Source of the DNA: Lachnospiraceae bacterium
GTDB lineage: Bacteria; Bacillota; Clostridia; Lachnospirales; Lachnospiraceae
Length of the DNA stretch: 6,786 nucleotides
Direction: 5' to 3'
Assembly: GCA_017477005.1 (NCBI GenBank)
Contig: JAFUXY010000457.1
Span: 1-6,786 of the forward strand
In this document: positions 6,393 through 6,786 of the stretch, piece by piece
Numbering within the stretch: the first letter of the stretch is position 1
Layout of the letters: every line of letters begins with the position of its first letter
Notes under the pieces: model-generated
Seen by the model: the letters and a program-made list of their open reading frames with translations, nothing else
Databases searched by the model: none
What the model was told of the DNA's origin: nothing
Program-made: the position numbers and the translations under genes

Positions 6393-6786
6393 CATTTGAA
6401 AATATAAACTCCGAAAGGAGACGGAAACAAAATCCGGCTGCCGGCTGCCGGCTGGATGAGGACATCATTTGAAAATATAAACTCCGAAAGGAGACGGAAA
6501 CAATACTCGCCATAGGATTACTACCACATCGGCACAATTTGAAAATATAAACTCCGAAAGGAGACGGAAACTAGCGGTCTTTTTCGTTTCGGGCTTGTAC
6601 GGATGCATTTGAAAATATAAACTCCGAAAGGAGACGGAAGTAGCCGGATGAAGTACACGAATGACGCTATGAAGAAAGGCATTTGAAAATATAAACTCCG
6701 AAAGGAGACGGAAGTGGTGAAAGCCTATCACTTAAATTTACTTTTCTGTCATTTGAAAATATAAACTCCGAAAGGAGACGGAAGTG
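6393..6786 (+). CRISPR. Type III-A CRISPR array: six repeats and five spacers, cut by the window edge
   Basis: Repeat copies (35-nt core) begin at 6394, 6467, 6537, 6607, 6681 and 6751. A C precedes five of the six cores, so the unit may be 36 nt. The repeat starts ATTTGAAAATATAAA, continues with CTCC, loop GAAA and GGAG, and ends ACGGAA plus AC in copies 1-3 or GT in copies 4-6. The hairpin has a 4-bp stem and a GNRA loop. Cleavage just after GGAG would leave an 8-nt handle, ACGGAAAC, the same as that known for S. thermophilus type III-A. Spacers measured between 35-nt cores are at 6429-6466 (38), 6502-6536 (35), 6572-6606 (35), 6642-6680 (39) and 6716-6750 (35). Such length variation is usual for type III arrays. 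Position and handle tie the array to the adjacent csm genes. Confidence 0.98.
6434..6454 (+). repeat. Three tandem copies of CCGGCTG inside spacer 1
   Basis: The heptamer CCGGCTG occurs three times end to end at 6434-6440, 6441-6447 and 6448-6454, making up 21 of the 38 spacer bases. It is far more GC-rich than the rest of the window, which suggests that the source of this spacer was foreign and repetitive. Confidence 0.8.

Noticed and set aside
6465..6731. Open frame of about 88 codons on the minus strand across the array
   Set aside because: It is a translation of CRISPR repeats, with FRLLSEFIFSN recurring, interspersed with spacers. It is not a gene.

Overview
The window holds a type III-A (Csm) CRISPR-Cas locus on the + strand. 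In order it contains the 3' end of an unrecognised gene, cas6, cas10/csm1, csm2, csm3, csm4, csm5, a 135-bp leader-like gap and the first six repeats of a CRISPR array that runs off the right edge. The base composition is moderately AT-rich, Shine-Dalgarno sites are purine-rich (GGAGG, GGGGG), and the Cas proteins resemble those of streptococci and other Gram-positive bacteria. This suggests a Bacillota host, probably an anaerobic Clostridia-type lineage. The genus cannot be named from the sequence.

The genes form one tightly packed operon. cas6/cas10, cas10/csm2 and csm2/csm3 overlap by 8, 4 and 1 bases, and csm3/csm4 and csm4/csm5 are 11 and 1 bases apart. Cas6 would cut the array transcript at the base of a CTCC-GAAA-GGAG hairpin and leave an 8-nt 5' handle, ACGGAAAC. 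Csm2-Csm5 with Cas10 would form the effector: Csm3 and Csm2 as the filament, Csm4 holding the handle, Csm5 at the 3' end. Cas10 keeps both its HD nuclease motif and its GGDD cyclic-oligoadenylate synthase motif. No cas1, cas2 or csm6-like gene lies in the window.

The most notable finding is that two genes carry an in-frame stop with no frameshift. csm3 has TAA at 3900-3902, where close relatives have glutamate, followed at once by a GTG in the same frame. cas6 is open only from ATG 160, but a convincing N-terminus lies in the same frame from ATG 100, interrupted by TAG at 136-138. The other four cas genes are intact. The locus is therefore either recently inactivated, subject to readthrough or restart, or affected by sequence error.

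The array has a 35-36-nt repeat and five visible spacers of 35-39 nt. Repeats 1-3 end in AC and repeats 4-6 end in GT, so the two blocks would give crRNAs with different 5' handles. The leader-like region carries an 11-base direct repeat and a small inverted copy of the repeat hairpin.
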